64,000 nt of DNA. It comes from Arthrinium phaeospermum (taxonomy: Eukaryota; Ascomycota; Sordariomycetes; Amphisphaeriales; Apiosporaceae). Shown here piece by piece: positions 63,755 through 64,000 of this stretch; positions within the stretch are counted from its first letter, which is position 1, and every line of letters starts with the position of its first letter. The DNA lies in assembly GCA_006503535.1 (NCBI GenBank), contig QYRS01000006.1, forward strand, positions 3,224,001 to 3,288,000, in the 5' to 3' direction. A program made the position numbers and the translations under genes. The notes beneath the pieces are model-generated. The model did not search any database, was not told the DNA's origin, and saw only the letters and a list, made by a program, of their open reading frames with translations.

Positions 63755-64000
63755 TTAAGCGCGATGGCCAAACAGTTGAGCCTCCCTCAGATGCTCACGC
63801 CAAGAAGCCACAGGATCGAACCCGCTCTCGACTGCAGAAGCAGCCGCGAGCGAGCCGGCCTCGCCATTCCTCTTCACGCCGTACAGGTACGGCTTCTCAT
63901 CAGCGTAGCAGTCCGTCTCCTGCTCCTCGGGCAACGTACCATTCAAAATATAAGCCTTCAAGCGAGCGTCAGTGCATACCGAGCGGTCGCGGCCGGACGA
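63755..64000 (-). CDS. Partial gene, C-terminus of a probable TAP-type alpha/beta hydrolase
   Basis: The frame is open from the right edge to a TAA at 63755-63757, giving the last 81 residues of a longer protein. The visible part reads SVCTDARLKAYILNGTLPEEQ, then CYADEKPYLYG and a variable tail ending EAQLFGHRA. The pattern Cys-x(4-8)-Y-x-x-NGTLP followed by a second Cys is like the TAP-like C-terminal domain of secreted fungal alpha/beta hydrolases (peptidases of the Streptomyces TAP type). The catalytic core lies outside the window, so the family is inferred from the tail alone. Confidence 0.5.
   Translation of the reverse strand, partial: SSGRDRSVCTDARLKAYILNGTLPEEQETDCYADEKPYLYGVKRNGEAGSLAAASAVESGFDPVASWREHLREAQLFGHRA

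Noticed and set aside
1..64000. CRISPR array, rRNA genes, intact transposon or biosynthetic gene cluster
   Set aside because: No regularly spaced repeats, rRNA cores, terminal repeats with transposase or polymerase frames, or PKS/NRPS/terpene genes were seen. The methyltransferase and hydrolase stand alone.

Overview
This 64 kb window looks like nuclear chromosomal DNA of a filamentous ascomycete (Pezizomycotina). A Sordariomycete is most likely, but I cannot name a species. The evidence is protein-coding genes split by short GT-AG introns with CTRAC-type branch sites, pyrimidine-rich leaders, gene-poor stretches of 0.5-2.9 kb, and typically fungal families (Rds1-like ferritin fold, sedolisin, CorA-like, F-box). 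I found no rRNA, convincing tRNA, CRISPR array or intact transposon. Exon maps were read by eye from splice signals, phase and family knowledge; in nearly every multi-exon gene the summed coding length is a multiple of three, and the exceptions are flagged.

Layout. 1-11.8 kb: a SAM methyltransferase (+), an SHB17-like sedoheptulose bisphosphatase (-), a doubtful low-complexity ORF (+), a small one-TM protein whose reading frame is broken (+), the proteasome deubiquitinase UBP6 (-) and the Arp2/3 subunit ARC19 (+). 11.8-24 kb: a 2.9 kb stretch without genes that ends as the long leader of an RRM protein (+), then sorting nexin SNX3 (+), mitochondrial pyrimidine nucleotide carrier RIM2 (-) and a CCDC97-like protein (-). 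24-36.6 kb: a secreted sedolisin protease (-), a CorA-like membrane protein (-), a mitochondrial-type SnoaL-like protein (+) and a secreted Thr/Ser/Gly repeat protein (+). 37-47.5 kb: a C48 (Ulp1-like) protease candidate (-), an Rds1-like ferritin-fold protein (-) and the SAGA subunit SPT8 (-). 47.5-51.1 kb: adenylosuccinate synthetase ADE12 (+). 51.5-61.3 kb: four related F-box-type genes with a small membrane protein between the third and fourth. 61.5-64 kb: a one-TM cell-surface protein (-) and the 3' end of a probable secreted alpha/beta hydrolase (-) running off the right edge.

The genes do not form one pathway. Housekeeping functions (purine and sugar-phosphate metabolism, proteasome, actin, endosome, SAGA, mitochondrial nucleotide import) are interspersed with lineage-variable ones (secreted repeat protein, protease, F-box family).

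The most unusual signals concern gene structure. ADE12 is cut into 27 exons by 26 introns, with exons as short as 12 nt. The sedolisin gene has a 3-nt microexon between two well-formed introns. The RRM gene leader carries two AG|GT junctions resembling recursive splice sites. ARC19 has a first coding exon that is only the start codon. The F-box cluster has a member whose C-terminal segment survives in a shifted frame past its stop.
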